From Actinomadura chibensis NBRC 106107 (GTDB lineage: Bacteria > Actinomycetota > Actinomycetes > Streptosporangiales > Streptosporangiaceae): DNA of 64,000 nt. Numbering within the stretch: the first letter of the stretch is position 1; the number at the start of each line of letters is the position of its first letter. The notes under the pieces were generated by a model. That model saw only the letters and a program-made list of their open reading frames with translations, made no database searches and was not told the DNA's origin. The stretch covers positions 31,163 to 95,162 of the forward strand of contig NZ_BCQP01000008.1 of the NCBI RefSeq assembly GCF_001552135.1, written 5' to 3'. The position numbers and the translations under genes were made by a program. This document shows, piece by piece, positions 8,401 through 22,067 of the stretch.

Positions 8401-8493
8401 GGTTAAATGCTTCGCCGAATTCGGTGCAATTCTGCGATTTCCCAAGCGGTCCGCCGCGCGCATTTCCCCGTGCTACGCAGGAGGTACTGCCGC

Positions 8494-8526
8494 ATGCTCC
8501 GAGCGCGCCGTCAGGACGTTTCCTGA
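8494..8526 (+). other. Ten-codon ORF with strong ribosome site
   Basis: AGGAGG at 8479-8484 lies nine bases before ATG 8494. The ORF reads MLRARRQDVS and stops at TGA 8524-8526. A small hairpin (CAGGA/TCCTG, 8512-8525) covers its end. It has the layout of a leader peptide, but no gene follows on this strand, so its purpose is unknown. Confidence 0.25.
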
Positions 8527-8898
8527 ACGCAACCTTAATGTCGTGTCAGCGCGCGGCGACGAAATTTGTGTATCGGTTGTGTGAGGTAAGTCACTCAGAT
8601 TCCGTGACAACTGCGCGGGTGCGGCGGGCGTCACGTCGCGTCGCGCGAGGTCGTCCGGGCGCGGTCGTCCTGGGACGCGTGTGGGCCAAGGCGTCGACGT
8701 GGGTCCTGAGGGGGCGGACCCACTGTCGGTCAAGCGGTAGAACCGGTAACGGCACGGCAAGGTCTGCCTTGCCGCCAGGTAAGGAACGCGGGGTTTCGGC
8801 CGTCCGCGCGGACGGCCGGGGCGCGACGCTAAGCCGCACCCCGCCTCAGTTCCGGTGCAACCGTTGGTCGCATTAGGGCTGGTCCGGATCAACCCCGC

Positions 8899-8918
8899 CC
8901 GCGCCGCCCCCGGCGCGG
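8899..8918 (-). terminator. GC-rich hairpin after iminopeptidase gene
   Basis: CCGCGCCG at 8899-8906 pairs with CGGCGCGG at 8911-8918 around four C residues, about 60 bases beyond the stop of the minus-strand gene. No U-tract is present. It is a plausible actinobacterial terminator but could be chance in such GC-rich DNA. Confidence 0.35.
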
Positions 8919-8978
8919 CGCGGGCGCGGGCCCGAGCGGCGGGCGGTCCAAGGGCCCGACCGCTGGACGGGTTACGGG

Positions 8979-12055
<3,077 letters not shown>

Positions 12056-12144
12056 CGGGCCCTCCGCCGCGGGGCGACGCGCGTCGTCCGCGGTAGGGGG
12101 CCTGGTGGGGGACGCTCGGTAAACGGACCGGTGGTCACGGCTGT

Positions 12145-12150
12145 TATCCT
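12145..12150 (+). promoter_or_regulatory. Candidate leaderless -10 for pyrG
   Basis: TATCCT lies 8 bases before GTG 12159, and no Shine-Dalgarno is present. This supports the long N-terminal form of CTP synthase and a leaderless transcript. Confidence 0.5.
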
Positions 12151-12158
12151 GGTGGCCC

Positions 12159-13894
<1,736 letters not shown>

Positions 13895-13898
<4 letters not shown>

Positions 13899-14524
13899 CG
13901 CCGGACGACGTCCGCGACCGCCCGGAGCGGTGGCCGGTCGTGGAGCAGGACACCGTGTACCGGGGGCGGGTGTTCGGCGTCCGCACCGACCGGGTCGAGA
14001 TGCCGCGCGGCGACGGCACCGAGGTCGTCGCCCGCGACGTCGTCGAGCACATCGGCTCGGTCGGCGTCCTCGCCCTCGACGACCGCGACCGCGTCCTGCT
14101 GCTGCGGCAGTACCGGCACCCGGTGTCGCGGCTGCTGTGGGAGCCGCCCGCCGGGCTGCGCGACGTCACCGGCGAGCCGCTGCACAAGCTCGCTGAGCGG
14201 GAGCTGCTGGAGGAGGCCGGGTACCGCGCCGAGCGCTGGGACACCCTGGTCGACGTGTTCCCCTCGCCGGGGATGGCGGACGAGCGCGTCCGGGTCTTCC
14301 TCGCCCGCGGCCTCACCGAGGTGCCCGCCGACGAGATCGACTTCGAGCGCGTCCACGAGGAGGCCGACATGCCGGTCGTGTGGGTGCCGCTGGACGACGC
14401 GGTCCGCAAGGTCCTCGCGGGCGAGGTGCACAACATGATCGCCTGCGTGGGCGTCCTCGCCGCGCGGGCGGCCCGCGACTCCGGCTTCGCCGACCTGCGC
14501 CCGGTCGACGCCCCGGAGGACTGA
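13895..14524 (+). CDS. Nudix hydrolase, ADP-ribose pyrophosphatase type
   Basis: This 209-residue protein has the layout of ADP-ribose pyrophosphatases: '[19 protein letters not shown]', then the Nudix helix '[11 protein letters not shown]' with its Mg-binding glutamates, then '[18 protein letters not shown]'. The spacing between the first Gly and Glu of the Nudix box is one residue longer than consensus. It probably hydrolyses ADP-ribose or a related NDP-sugar. The GTG start overlaps the pyrG stop (GTGA), the usual actinobacterial arrangement upstream of xerD. Confidence 0.88.
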
Positions 14525-14616
14525 CCCGCCCCCGAGGATCGACCGCCCCGACGGCCGGGCGCGCGGGCGCGCCGCGGACTCGGCGGGGCGACGCGCCGGG
14601 GCGGCGCGGATGATGT

Positions 14617-14638
14617 CCCCCTCCCCGGCGGGAGGGGG
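14617..14638 (+). terminator. Hairpin between Nudix gene and xerD
   Basis: CCCCCTCCC at 14617-14625 pairs perfectly with GGGAGGGGG at 14630-14638 around a 4-base loop, 93 bases after the Nudix stop. It is flanked on both sides by GATGATG/CATGATG-like sequence. It may terminate the pyrG operon. No U-tract follows. Confidence 0.5.
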
Positions 14639-14779
14639 CATGATGGGCGGGTCCGCACCGGCCGGGGCCGCCCGGCCGGAGGCCCGACCGCCGCCGGAAG
14701 AGGTGCCGCACTGTCCCCGCCCCCGACCCCCCGGACCGCCGCGCCGCCGGGCGCCGCCACCGGTTCCGCGCTCGCCTCC

Positions 14780-15694
14780 GTGGTCCGCGCCTACCTGGGG
14801 CACCTCGCCGTCGAACGGGGCCTCGCCGCGAACACGCTCAGCTCCTACCACCGCGACCTGCGCCGCTACGTCGAGGTCCAGGACGGCCGGGGCCGCGCCT
14901 CGGTCGCCGACATCACCGAGGACGACGTCCGCGCGTTCCTCGTCGGCCTGCGGGAGGGCGACGACGACCATCCGCCGCTGTCGGCCGGGTCGGCGGCGCG
15001 GGCGCTGGTCGCCGTCCGCGGGCTGCACCGGTTCGCGCTCCGCGAGGGCCACGCGTCCGGCGACCCCGCGCACGACGTGAAGCCGCCGACGCCGCCGCGC
15101 CGCCTGCCGAAGGCGATCTCCCTGGACGAGGTCGAGCGCCTCCTCGCCGCCGCCGCGCCGTCCGGCGGCGGCCCCGACACCGCCCGCGGCCTGCGCGACC
15201 GCGCCCTGCTGGAACTGCTGTACGGGTCAGGCGCGCGGATCTCCGAGGCCGTCGGCCTGGACGTCGACGACCTCGACCTGCGCGACGGGTTCGCCCGCGT
15301 CGCCGGGAAGGGCGGCAAGGCCAGGGTCGTGCCGATCGGCGACTACGCCCGCGCGGCCGTGGACGCCTACCTGGTGCGGGCCCGTCCCGAGCTCGCCGCC
15401 GCCGGGCGCGGCGGCCCCGCCCTGTTCCTGAACGCGCGCGGCGGGCGGCTGTCGCGGCAGGGCGCGTGGATGGTGCTGCGCGCCGCCGCCGACCGCGCGC
15501 AGCTCTCCGAGGTGTCCCCGCACACGCTGCGGCACTCGTTCGCGACGCACCTGCTGGACGGCGGCGCCGACGTCCGGGTCGTGCAGGAGCTGCTCGGGCA
15601 CGCGTCGGTGACCACGACGCAGGTGTACACGCTGGTCACCGTCCAGTTGCTGCGCGAGGTGTACGCGACGTCCCATCCCCGCGCGCGGAGCTGA
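14780..15694 (+). CDS. xerD: Site-specific tyrosine recombinase
   Basis: This 304-residue tyrosine recombinase resolves chromosome dimers at dif with XerC. The N-terminal SAM-like domain contains '[17 protein letters not shown]'. The catalytic set is Arg in '[10 protein letters not shown]' (about 153), His and Arg in '[12 protein letters not shown]' (about 247-250), His in '[13 protein letters not shown]', and the Tyr nucleophile about 283. Start at GTG 14780. A CTG at 14711 with GGAAGAGG upstream is in frame and would add a Pro-rich leader. Synteny with parA-scpA-scpB supports XerD over other integrases. Confidence 0.93.
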   Translation: MVRAYLGHLAVERGLAANTLSSYHRDLRRYVEVQDGRGRASVADITEDDVRAFLVGLREGDDDHPPLSAGSAARALVAVRGLHRFALREGHASGDPAHDVKPPTPPRRLPKAISLDEVERLLAAAAPSGGGPDTARGLRDRALLELLYGSGARISEAVGLDVDDLDLRDGFARVAGKGGKARVVPIGDYARAAVDAYLVRARPELAAAGRGGPALFLNARGGRLSRQGAWMVLRAAADRAQLSEVSPHTLRHSFATHLLDGGADVRVVQELLGHASVTTTQVYTLVTVQLLREVYATSHPRARS

Positions 15695-15757
15695 CGGGCC
15701 CGCGGCGCGGGGTTGACCGAACCTGACAGGGCCCGCGCACGGGGGCTGACAAATCGC

Positions 15758-15763
15758 TACGAT
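15758..15763 (+). promoter_or_regulatory. Candidate -10 upstream of parA
   Basis: TACGAT lies about 87 bases before the chosen parA start, in the gap after xerD. There is no good -35. It may give parA-scpAB a promoter of its own. Confidence 0.3.
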
Positions 15764-15849
15764 CGGCGCGCGTCGGCTTGAGCCATGGAGGGGACGGCCC
15801 TAGAGTCCCCGTTCTGGATGGCATTTCCGGGCCGCCGGGGAGGGATCTG

Positions 15850-16761
15850 GTGACCAGCACTAACGGTGGAGGAGGGGTCCTTTCCTCCGCCACCATAGAG
15901 ACCGATCCGAGCCGCGCCCTCGGGCCAACTCAGCGTCCCGTGCCGGAGTTTCCGGACCCGGAGCCGCTGGCCGAGCACGGGCCCGCACGGATCGTGGCCG
16001 TCTGCAACCAGAAGGGCGGCGTCGGCAAGACCACCACGACGATCAACCTGGGCGCCGCGCTCGCCGAGTACGGACGCCGCGTCCTGCTCGTCGACTTCGA
16101 CCCGCAGGGCGCCCTGTCGGTCGGCCTCGGCAAGGGCGACCCGCGCCAGCTCGACGTGACGATCCACAACCTGCTGCTCGAACGCGACACCGAGTGGGAG
16201 GACGTCGTCATCGAGACCGGCGTCGACGGGATGGACCTGCTGCCGAGCAACATCGACCTGTCCGGCGCGGAGGTCCAGCTCGTCCACGAGGTCGGGCGCG
16301 AGTACATCCTGCAGGGCGCGCTGAAGTCCGCCGTCCCGCACTACGACTACATCCTGATCGACTGCCAGCCGTCGCTCGGCCTGCTCACGGTGAACGCGCT
16401 CGCCGCCAGCGAGGGCGTGCTGATCCCGCTGGAGTGCGAGTACTTCGCGATGCGCGGCGTCGCGCTGCTGATGGAGACCATCGAGAAGGTGCAGGGCCGG
16501 ATCAACCCGGGCCTCGTCATCGACGGCGTCCTCGGCACCATGTACGACTCGCGCACGCTGCACACCCGCGAGGTCCTCGGACGCATCGTCGAGGCGTTCG
16601 GCGACAAGGTCTTCCACACCGTCATCAACCGCACGGTCCGGTTCCCGGACGCGACGGTCGCCGGGGAGCCGATCACGTTCTTCGACCCCAACTCGATGGG
16701 CGCGAACGCCTACCGCGGCCTCGCGCGGGAGGTGCTCCTCAGGTGGGCGCAGGTGGGGTAG
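15850..16761 (+). CDS. ParA/Soj-family chromosome-partition ATPase
   Basis: This 303-residue ParA ATPase has deviant Walker A 'CNQKGGVGKTTTTINL' near residue 54, Walker A' 'LVDFDPQGALSVGL' and Walker B 'YILIDCQPSLGLL'. It binds ATP and non-specific DNA. This scpAB-linked copy is a conserved actinobacterial paralogue distinct from the ParA next to oriC. I chose GTG 15850 because GGGAGGG lies five bases upstream; an in-frame TTG at 15778 would add 24 residues. About 40 flexible residues precede the ATPase core. Confidence 0.9.
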   Translation: MTSTNGGGGVLSSATIETDPSRALGPTQRPVPEFPDPEPLAEHGPARIVAVCNQKGGVGKTTTTINLGAALAEYGRRVLLVDFDPQGALSVGLGKGDPRQLDVTIHNLLLERDTEWEDVVIETGVDGMDLLPSNIDLSGAEVQLVHEVGREYILQGALKSAVPHYDYILIDCQPSLGLLTVNALAASEGVLIPLECEYFAMRGVALLMETIEKVQGRINPGLVIDGVLGTMYDSRTLHTREVLGRIVEAFGDKVFHTVINRTVRFPDATVAGEPITFFDPNSMGANAYRGLAREVLLRWAQVG

Positions 16762-16768
16762 GGCCCCG

Positions 16769-17413
16769 TTGAGCGGTCCCCCCGAACCCCCGTACGGGCC
16801 GCCGCCCTTCCCGCCGCCGCCCGCCGCTCCGCCGCCGCGCGCGGGAGGCGCCGGGGCGCTCGTGTTCGTGCTGATCGCCGCGGTCGTCGTCGTGCTCGTC
16901 GCGATCGGCGGGGTCGCGGCCTGGCTGCTGCGGGACGACGGCCACGGCGCCGCCGCCCCGGCCTCGTTCGGTCCCGTCGACCTGCGCGAGCCGCTGACGT
17001 TCCGGCTCGTCGCGCAGGCGACCCGCCCGCCCTGCCAGGGCGGCGCGCTCCCCGCGCCGGACGGGTCCGCCTGCTACGCCTTCGGCGCGGACGCGCTGAC
17101 CGTCCGCCGCCTGGAGGTGGTGCGGGCCGTCCCGCCGGACCCGGCGACCGGCCGCCCGGCCTGGCGGGTCGAGATGACGCTGACGTCCGCCGACACGGCC
17201 CGCTTCGCCGCCCTCACCGGCAAGGCGGCGCAGGCCGGCGGCGCCCAGTCGCCCGCCGGGCAGATGGGGATGCTCGTCGGCGGGTCGCTCGTGTCCGAGC
17301 CCGCGCAGGTGCTGCAGCCGATCACCGGGGGCCGGGTGGAGATCAACGGGCCGTCGGAGCGGTTCACCCGCGCGTACGTTGAAGGCGTCGTCCACCGCAT
17401 GACGGGCCGCTGA
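16769..17413 (+). CDS. SecDF P1-head-like membrane-anchored protein
   Basis: This 214-residue protein has a Pro-rich cytoplasmic start, one membrane segment at about residues 28-55, and an extracytoplasmic domain. The domain has the SecDF first-periplasmic-domain 'head' pattern: 'WRVEMTLTSADTARFAALTG', then 'LVGGSLVSEPAQVLQPITGGRVEI'. Two cysteines (in 'PPCQGG' and 'SACYAFG') may form a disulphide. The TTG start lies eight bases after parA. It is not a full SecD (no multi-spanning part). A role in export or the envelope is inferred from the fold only. Confidence 0.7.
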   Translation: MSGPPEPPYGPPPFPPPPAAPPPRAGGAGALVFVLIAAVVVVLVAIGGVAAWLLRDDGHGAAAPASFGPVDLREPLTFRLVAQATRPPCQGGALPAPDGSACYAFGADALTVRRLEVVRAVPPDPATGRPAWRVEMTLTSADTARFAALTGKAAQAGGAQSPAGQMGMLVGGSLVSEPAQVLQPITGGRVEINGPSERFTRAYVEGVVHRMTGR

Positions 17414-17483
17414 CCCGCGCCCCGTCACCGGTGGTGACCGGCCGTGGTGCGAGCACGCCTTGCCGCGTGGGACGATGTGGCCG

Positions 17484-18422
17484 GTGAGCACAGCGCGGGA
17501 GCCGTCCTCCGCTACCGTGAGCGACGTGGACGAGACGTCGCCGGGCCCGGAGCCGGGCCCGGAGCGGGGAGCCGAGCGGGAAGCCGGGGACGAGCACGGC
17601 TTCCGCGTCCACCTGGACAACTTCGAGGGCCCGTTCGACCTGCTGCTCGGCCTGATCTCCAAGCACAAGCTCGACATCACCGAGGTGTCGCTGCACAAGG
17701 TCACCGACGACTTCATCGCGCACATCCACGCCCACGGCCGGGACTGGGACCTCGACCAGGCCAGCCACTTCCTCCTCGTCGCCGCGACCCTGCTCGACCT
17801 GAAGGCGGCGCGGCTGCTGCCGTCCGGCGAGGTCGACGACGAGGACGACCTCGCCCTGCTGGAGGCCCGCGACCTGCTGTTCGCGCGGCTGCTGCAGTAC
17901 CGCGCCTACAAGGAGGTCGCGCGGGTGATCGCCGCGCGGATCGCGGACGCGAGCCGCCGGTACCCGCGGATCGTGCCGATGGAGCCGCGGTTCGCCAACG
18001 TCCTGCCGGAGGTGCTGCTCGGCCTCGGCCCGGACCAGTTCGCCCGGCTCGCCGCGAAGGCGCTCACCCCGAAGGAGCCGCCGTCGGTCTCGGTCGAGCA
18101 CATCTACCAGCCGAAGGCGAGCGTCAAGGAGCAGGCGTCGATCGTGGTGGAGCGGCTGCGGCGGCTGCGCAGGACGACGTTCCGCGTCCTCGCGTCCGAC
18201 GCGCAGGGCACCTACGAGGTCGTCGCCCGCTTCCTGGCCCTGCTGGAGCTGTACCGCGACCGGAACGTCACGTTCGAGCAGGACCAGCCCCTCGCCGAGC
18301 TGCACGTCGCCTGGACCGGCGCCGACGACGGCGACGTGGAGGTCGGCGACGACTACGACGGCGCTCCGCAGAAGGACGAGGCCGCCCGCAAGCCCGAGAA
18401 GGACGAGGGAGACGATGACTGA
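17484..18422 (+). CDS. scpA: Segregation and condensation protein A
   Basis: This 312-residue kleisin bridges SMC and ScpB. The family start 'FRVHLDNFEGPFDLLLGLISKHKLDITEVSL' comes at about residue 45, after an acidic leader. The C-terminal winged-helix part ends in a Lys/Asp-rich tail. I chose GTG 17484, which has GACGAT seven bases upstream; GTG 17517 is the alternative and also keeps the whole domain. It overlaps scpB by eight bases, so the two are translationally coupled. Confidence 0.93.
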   Translation: MSTAREPSSATVSDVDETSPGPEPGPERGAEREAGDEHGFRVHLDNFEGPFDLLLGLISKHKLDITEVSLHKVTDDFIAHIHAHGRDWDLDQASHFLLVAATLLDLKAARLLPSGEVDDEDDLALLEARDLLFARLLQYRAYKEVARVIAARIADASRRYPRIVPMEPRFANVLPEVLLGLGPDQFARLAAKALTPKEPPSVSVEHIYQPKASVKEQASIVVERLRRLRRTTFRVLASDAQGTYEVVARFLALLELYRDRNVTFEQDQPLAELHVAWTGADDGDVEVGDDYDGAPQKDEAARKPEKDEGDDD

Positions 18423-19029
18423 CGACCCCGCCCCCGGCCCCGCCCCCGAGGCCGCCGAGGCGCCGGAGACCGCGGAGGCGCCGGAGCTTCCGGGCCTGCG
18501 CGCCTCGATCGAGGCGATCCTGCTGGTGGTGGACGAGCCGGTCACCGAGATGACGCTCGCGCAGCTGCTGGAGCGTCCCCGCGGCGAGGTCGCGGCGACG
18601 CTGCGCGAGCTGGCCGCGGAATACACCGAGCAGGGCCGCGGGTTCGACCTCAGGGAGGTCGCCGGCGGCTGGCGGTTCTACACCCGGGACGTGTGCGCCC
18701 CGGTCGTGGAGCGGTTCGTCACCGACGGGCAGCAGGCGCGGCTCACCCAGGCCGCGCTGGAGACGCTCGCCGTCGTCGCGTACCGGCAGCCGGTGAGCCG
18801 GGCCCGCGTGTCGGCGATCCGCGGCGTCAACAGCGACGGCGTGATCCGCACCCTGACGCTGCGCGGCCTCATCGAGACCGCCGGCCAGGACCCGGAGTCC
18901 CAGGCGCACCTGTACCGCACCACCGGGTACTTCCTGGAGCGGCTCGGCCTGCGCGACCTCGACGAGCTCCCCGAGCTCGCCCCCTACCTCCCAGACGACC
19001 TGCCAGACGAGATAGTTGAGGACACGTGA
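18415..19029 (+). CDS. scpB: Segregation and condensation protein B
   Basis: This 204-residue ScpB has two winged-helix domains. The first contains 'SIEAILLVVDEPVT' and the second 'QAALETLAVVAYRQPVSRARVSAIRGVNSDGVIRTL', the clear family signature. It dimerises and binds ScpA in the SMC condensin complex on the nucleoid. The N-terminus is a short Ala/Glu/Pro-rich extension. The ATG lies inside the scpA end, and the stop overlaps the rluB start by four bases. Confidence 0.95.
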   Translation: MTDDPAPGPAPEAAEAPETAEAPELPGLRASIEAILLVVDEPVTEMTLAQLLERPRGEVAATLRELAAEYTEQGRGFDLREVAGGWRFYTRDVCAPVVERFVTDGQQARLTQAALETLAVVAYRQPVSRARVSAIRGVNSDGVIRTLTLRGLIETAGQDPESQAHLYRTTGYFLERLGLRDLDELPELAPYLPDDLPDEIVEDT

Positions 19030-19757
19030 GCGACAACGAAGGCGTGCGGCTCCAGAAGGTCCTGGCCGACGCCGGGATCGGCAGCCGCCGGCACTGCGAG
19101 GAACTGATCGGCGAAGGCCGCGTCACCGTCGACGGCAAGCGGGTGTTCCGCTTCGGCGAGCGCGTCGACCCCGAGCGCGCGATCATCCACGTCGACGGCA
19201 AGCGGGTCGAGACCCGCGCGGAGACCCGCTACTACGCGATCAACAAGCCGCGCGGCGTGGTGTCCACGATGTCGGACGAGCGGGGCCGCAAGTCCCTCGC
19301 CGACTACGTGGAGGTGCCCGAGCGGCTGTTCCACGTCGGGCGGCTCGACACCGACACCGAGGGGCTCATCCTCCTCACCAACGACGGCGAGCTGTCGCAC
19401 CGGCTGACCCACCCGTCCTACGGGGTGGCGAAGACGTACCTGGCGGAGATCCACGGGCCGATCCCGCGCGATCTCGGCAAGCGGCTCCGGGCGGGCGTGA
19501 CGCTGGACGACGGCCCCGCCAAGGCCGACAAGTTCCGCGTGTTCGACCAGGTCGGCAAGCGCGTCCTGGTGGAGATCACGCTGCACGAGGGGCGCAAGCA
19601 CATCGTCCGGCGGCTGCTGAAGGAGGTCGGGTTCCCCGTCCAGCAGCTCGCCCGGACCGAGTTCGGCCCGATCAAGCTCGGCAACCTGAGCCCGGGCGGG
19701 ATGCGGGCGCTGACCGTCCGCGAGATCGGCGAACTGTACAAGGCCGTCGGCCTGTAG
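19026..19757 (+). CDS. rluB: 23S rRNA pseudouridine synthase, RluB/RsuA family
   Basis: This 243-residue enzyme starts with an S4 RNA-binding domain ('VRLQKVLADAGIGSRRHCEELI') and continues with the RsuA/RluB catalytic domain. The catalytic Asp is in 'GRLDTDTEGLILLTNDGEL'. The later 'HEGRKHIVRRLLKEVG' is also typical. In this synteny, directly after scpB, the gene is usually RluB-like and modifies 23S rRNA near the peptidyl-transferase centre. The exact target cannot be read from sequence. Confidence 0.9.
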   Translation: MSDNEGVRLQKVLADAGIGSRRHCEELIGEGRVTVDGKRVFRFGERVDPERAIIHVDGKRVETRAETRYYAINKPRGVVSTMSDERGRKSLADYVEVPERLFHVGRLDTDTEGLILLTNDGELSHRLTHPSYGVAKTYLAEIHGPIPRDLGKRLRAGVTLDDGPAKADKFRVFDQVGKRVLVEITLHEGRKHIVRRLLKEVGFPVQQLARTEFGPIKLGNLSPGGMRALTVREIGELYKAVGL

Positions 19758-19804
19758 GACGGCCTGGAGAAACGGCCCGGAGACGACACAGGAGGGAGCT
19801 GGCT

Positions 19805-20167
19805 GTGGCGGTACGCGCGGTCCGCGGGGCGACGCAGGTCGAGGCCGACGACCGGGACCAGATCCTGGAGGCGACGACCGAGCTCGTCGCCGCGGTGATG
19901 GCCCGCAACGAGCTGCACACCGACGACGTCATCAGCGTGATCTTCACGGTGACGCCGGACCTGACCGCGGAGTTCCCGGCGCTCGCCGCCCGCAAGCTCG
20001 GCTTCCACGAGGTGCCGCTGCTGTGCGCGACGGAGATCGGCGTGCCGGGCGCGCTGCCGCGGGTGATCCGGCTGATGGCGCACATCGAGACCGAACGTCC
20101 GCGGTCGGACGTCCAGCACGTCTACCTGCGGGGCGCGACCGCGCTCCGGCTCGACATCGCCCAGTGA
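19805..20167 (+). CDS. aroH: Chorismate mutase, AroH type
   Basis: This 120-residue trimeric monofunctional chorismate mutase converts chorismate to prephenate. Signatures are 'RAVRGATQVEADDRDQIL' at the start, 'SVIFTVTPDLTAEFPALAAR' in the middle and 'HVYLRGATALR' at the end, which includes active-site arginines. GTG 19805 follows AGGAGGGAG by seven bases. It directly precedes tyrA, so prephenate passes to the next gene product for tyrosine synthesis. Confidence 0.92.
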   Translation: MAVRAVRGATQVEADDRDQILEATTELVAAVMARNELHTDDVISVIFTVTPDLTAEFPALAARKLGFHEVPLLCATEIGVPGALPRVIRLMAHIETERPRSDVQHVYLRGATALRLDIAQ

Positions 20168-20179
20168 CGGCCGTGCAAG

Positions 20180-20185
20180 TAGGGT
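20180..20185 (+). promoter_or_regulatory. Candidate leaderless -10 for tyrA
   Basis: TAGGGT lies exactly seven bases before GTG 20193, in the 25-base gap after aroH. It points to a separate leaderless tyrA transcript and favours this GTG over the one at 20184. Confidence 0.5.
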
Positions 20186-20192
20186 GACCGGC

Positions 20193-21284
20193 GTGAGCGA
20201 GGACGCGGCGCCGCGGCGCATCATCGTGGTCGGGACGGGCCTGATCGGCACGTCGATCGCCCTTGCCATGCGCGAGCGCGGGGCGCGGGTCATGCTGACC
20301 GACCGGGACGCGGCGGCGCTGCGGCTCGCGGTCGAGCTCGGCGCCGGGGACGCGCTGCCGGACGGCGCGGACGCCGAACCCGCCGACCTCGCGGTCCTCG
20401 CGGTGCCGCCCGCGGCCGTCGCGGTGACGCTGCTGGACGCGCAGAAGCGCGGCCTCGCCGCCGCCTACACCGACGTGGCCAGCGTGAAGGCGCTGCCGCT
20501 CCAGCAGGCCGCCGACCTCGGCTGCGACCTGACCGCGTTCGTGGCGGGGCACCCGCTCGCGGGCAGCGAGCGGTCGGGGCCGAGCGCGGCCCGCGCCGAC
20601 CTGTTCCTCGGCCGCCCGTGGGCGCTGTGCGCGACCCCGGACGCGGCGCCGGAGGCGGTCGCGGCCGTCCGGGGCCTCGCGCGGGCGTGCGGCGCGATGC
20701 CCGTCGAGGTGGACGCGGCCGAGCACGACCGGGCCGTCGCGCTCGTCTCGCACGCACCGCACGTCGTGTCCGCCGCCGTCGCGGCCCGGCTGACCGGCGC
20801 GGACGACGTGGCGCTCGGCCTGTCCGGGCAGGGCGTCCGGGACGTCACCCGCATCGCGGCGAGCGACCCCCGGCTGTGGATCGGGATCCTGTCGGCGAAC
20901 TCCGCGCCCGTCGCGGAGGTGCTGGAGGCCGTCGCCACCGACCTCGCGGTCGCCGCGTCGCTGCTGCGCGACGGCAGCGACGAGGCCGCCCAGCACGTCG
21001 CCGACCTGCTGCTGCGCGGGAACGCCGGCCGGTCCAGGATCCCCGGCAAGCACGGCGGCGACCAGCCCGCGTACGCGACCGTCCAGGTCGTCATCCCGGA
21101 CCGTCCCGGCGAGCTCGCGATGATCTTCCAGGCGGCGGGGATCGCGGGCGTCAACATCGAGGACGTGACGATCGAGCACTCGCCGGGCCGCCCGCTCGGC
21201 GTGCTGGAGCTCGCGGTGGTGCCGGAGGCCGCCGAGCGGCTGGCGGCGGAGCTGCGCGCCCGCGGCTGGTCCGTCCCCGGCTAG
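20193..21284 (+). CDS. tyrA: Prephenate dehydrogenase with ACT domain
   Basis: This 363-residue NAD-dependent enzyme makes 4-hydroxyphenylpyruvate from prephenate. The dinucleotide fold opens with 'IIVVGTGLIGTSIALAM' near residue 10. The active-site region has 'FVAGHPLAGSERSGPSAARADLF' cut by helix boundaries typical of TyrA. From about residue 293 an ACT domain ('VQVVIPDRPGELAMIF') probably gives feedback control by tyrosine or phenylalanine. GTG 20184 is an alternative start three codons earlier. Confidence 0.93.
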   Translation: MSEDAAPRRIIVVGTGLIGTSIALAMRERGARVMLTDRDAAALRLAVELGAGDALPDGADAEPADLAVLAVPPAAVAVTLLDAQKRGLAAAYTDVASVKALPLQQAADLGCDLTAFVAGHPLAGSERSGPSAARADLFLGRPWALCATPDAAPEAVAAVRGLARACGAMPVEVDAAEHDRAVALVSHAPHVVSAAVAARLTGADDVALGLSGQGVRDVTRIAASDPRLWIGILSANSAPVAEVLEAVATDLAVAASLLRDGSDEAAQHVADLLLRGNAGRSRIPGKHGGDQPAYATVQVVIPDRPGELAMIFQAAGIAGVNIEDVTIEHSPGRPLGVLELAVVPEAAERLAAELRARGWSVPG

Positions 21285-21372
21285 GACGGTCCGCGTCCGC
21301 TCGGGCGGTCCGCGGGGTGCCGGGGGACCGGTAGCCTGGGCTGACGCCCGCCCAACGAGAGAGGGACCGATC

Positions 21373-22032
21373 GTGCTCGTCATCGCCATGGACGGACCCT
21401 CCGGCTCGGGCAAGTCCAGCGCCGCCAAGGGCGTCGCCCGGGCGCTCGGGCTCCGCTACCTGGACACGGGCGCGATGTACCGTGCCATGACCTGGTGGAT
21501 GCTCGGCCACGGCGTCCCGGTCGAGGACGCGGCGGCCGTCGCGGCGCGGGCCGCGGAGCCGGTGATCGTGTCCGGCACCGACCCCGACGCCCCGGCGATC
21601 ACCGTGGACGGGGAGGACGTGTCCGCCCCCATCCGCACCCGCGAGGTGACGAACGCGGTCAGCGCGGTCAGCTCCGTCCCGGCCGTGCGGGCCCGGATGG
21701 TCGAGCTGCAGCGCGAGATCATCGGCGCGGGCGGGATCGTGGTGGAGGGCCGCGACATCGGCACGGTCGTCGCGCCGGACGCCCCGGTCAAGGTGTTCCT
21801 CACGGCGAGCGAGGAGGCGCGGGCGATGCGCCGCGCGAAGGACCTCGCGGCCGACCCGGGCGCGTCGGTGACCGTGACGCGGGCCGAGCAGGCCCGCCGC
21901 GACCGGCTCGACTCGACCCGGGCGGCGTCCCCGCTGACGCGGGCGGGCGGCGCGCACGAGATCGACTCGACGGAGCTGAGCCTCGCCGAGGTCATCGAGG
22001 CGGTCGTCCGCCTCGCCAAAGAGCATGAGTGA
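21373..22032 (+). CDS. cmk: Cytidylate kinase
   Basis: This 219-residue kinase phosphorylates CMP and dCMP. It has the P-loop '[15 protein letters not shown]', the '[13 protein letters not shown]' substrate motif and '[14 protein letters not shown]'. GTG 21373 follows GAGAGAGGGA. TAGCCT at about 21332-21337 could be its -10. The stop overlaps an in-frame GTG upstream of der, the conserved cmk-der pairing. Confidence 0.95.
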   Translation: MLVIAMDGPSGSGKSSAAKGVARALGLRYLDTGAMYRAMTWWMLGHGVPVEDAAAVAARAAEPVIVSGTDPDAPAITVDGEDVSAPIRTREVTNAVSAVSSVPAVRARMVELQREIIGAGGIVVEGRDIGTVVAPDAPVKVFLTASEEARAMRRAKDLAADPGASVTVTRAEQARRDRLDSTRAASPLTRAGGAHEIDSTELSLAEVIEAVVRLAKEHE

Positions 22033-22067
22033 GCGGGCGGCCTGACGGTCCCCGCGAGGAAACGACA

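Larger units (their letters stand above)
8332..8978. other. 647-bp gene-poor region upstream of ectA
   Basis: No convincing protein gene longer than about 40 residues is visible on either strand. The part near ectA (about 8340-8620) has lower GC than its surroundings, as expected of a regulatory region. It contains a sigma-B/F-like promoter on the plus strand, a 10-codon ORF with a strong ribosome site, an 8-bp perfect hairpin (CGGCAAGG/CCTTGCCG) at 8755-8774, and a GC-rich hairpin at 8899-8918 after the iminopeptidase gene. It could hold osmotic control elements and possibly a plus-strand small RNA. Confidence 0.5.

Noticed and set aside
8755..8774. Riboswitch or intrinsic terminator at the CGGCAAGG hairpin
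   Set aside because: The stem is short, no U-tract follows and no riboswitch core is seen; it is left as an unassigned hairpin.
14780..15694. Phage or integrative-element integrase
   Set aside because: Length, sequence and position before parA-scpAB all fit chromosomal XerD, and there are no attachment repeats or phage genes nearby.
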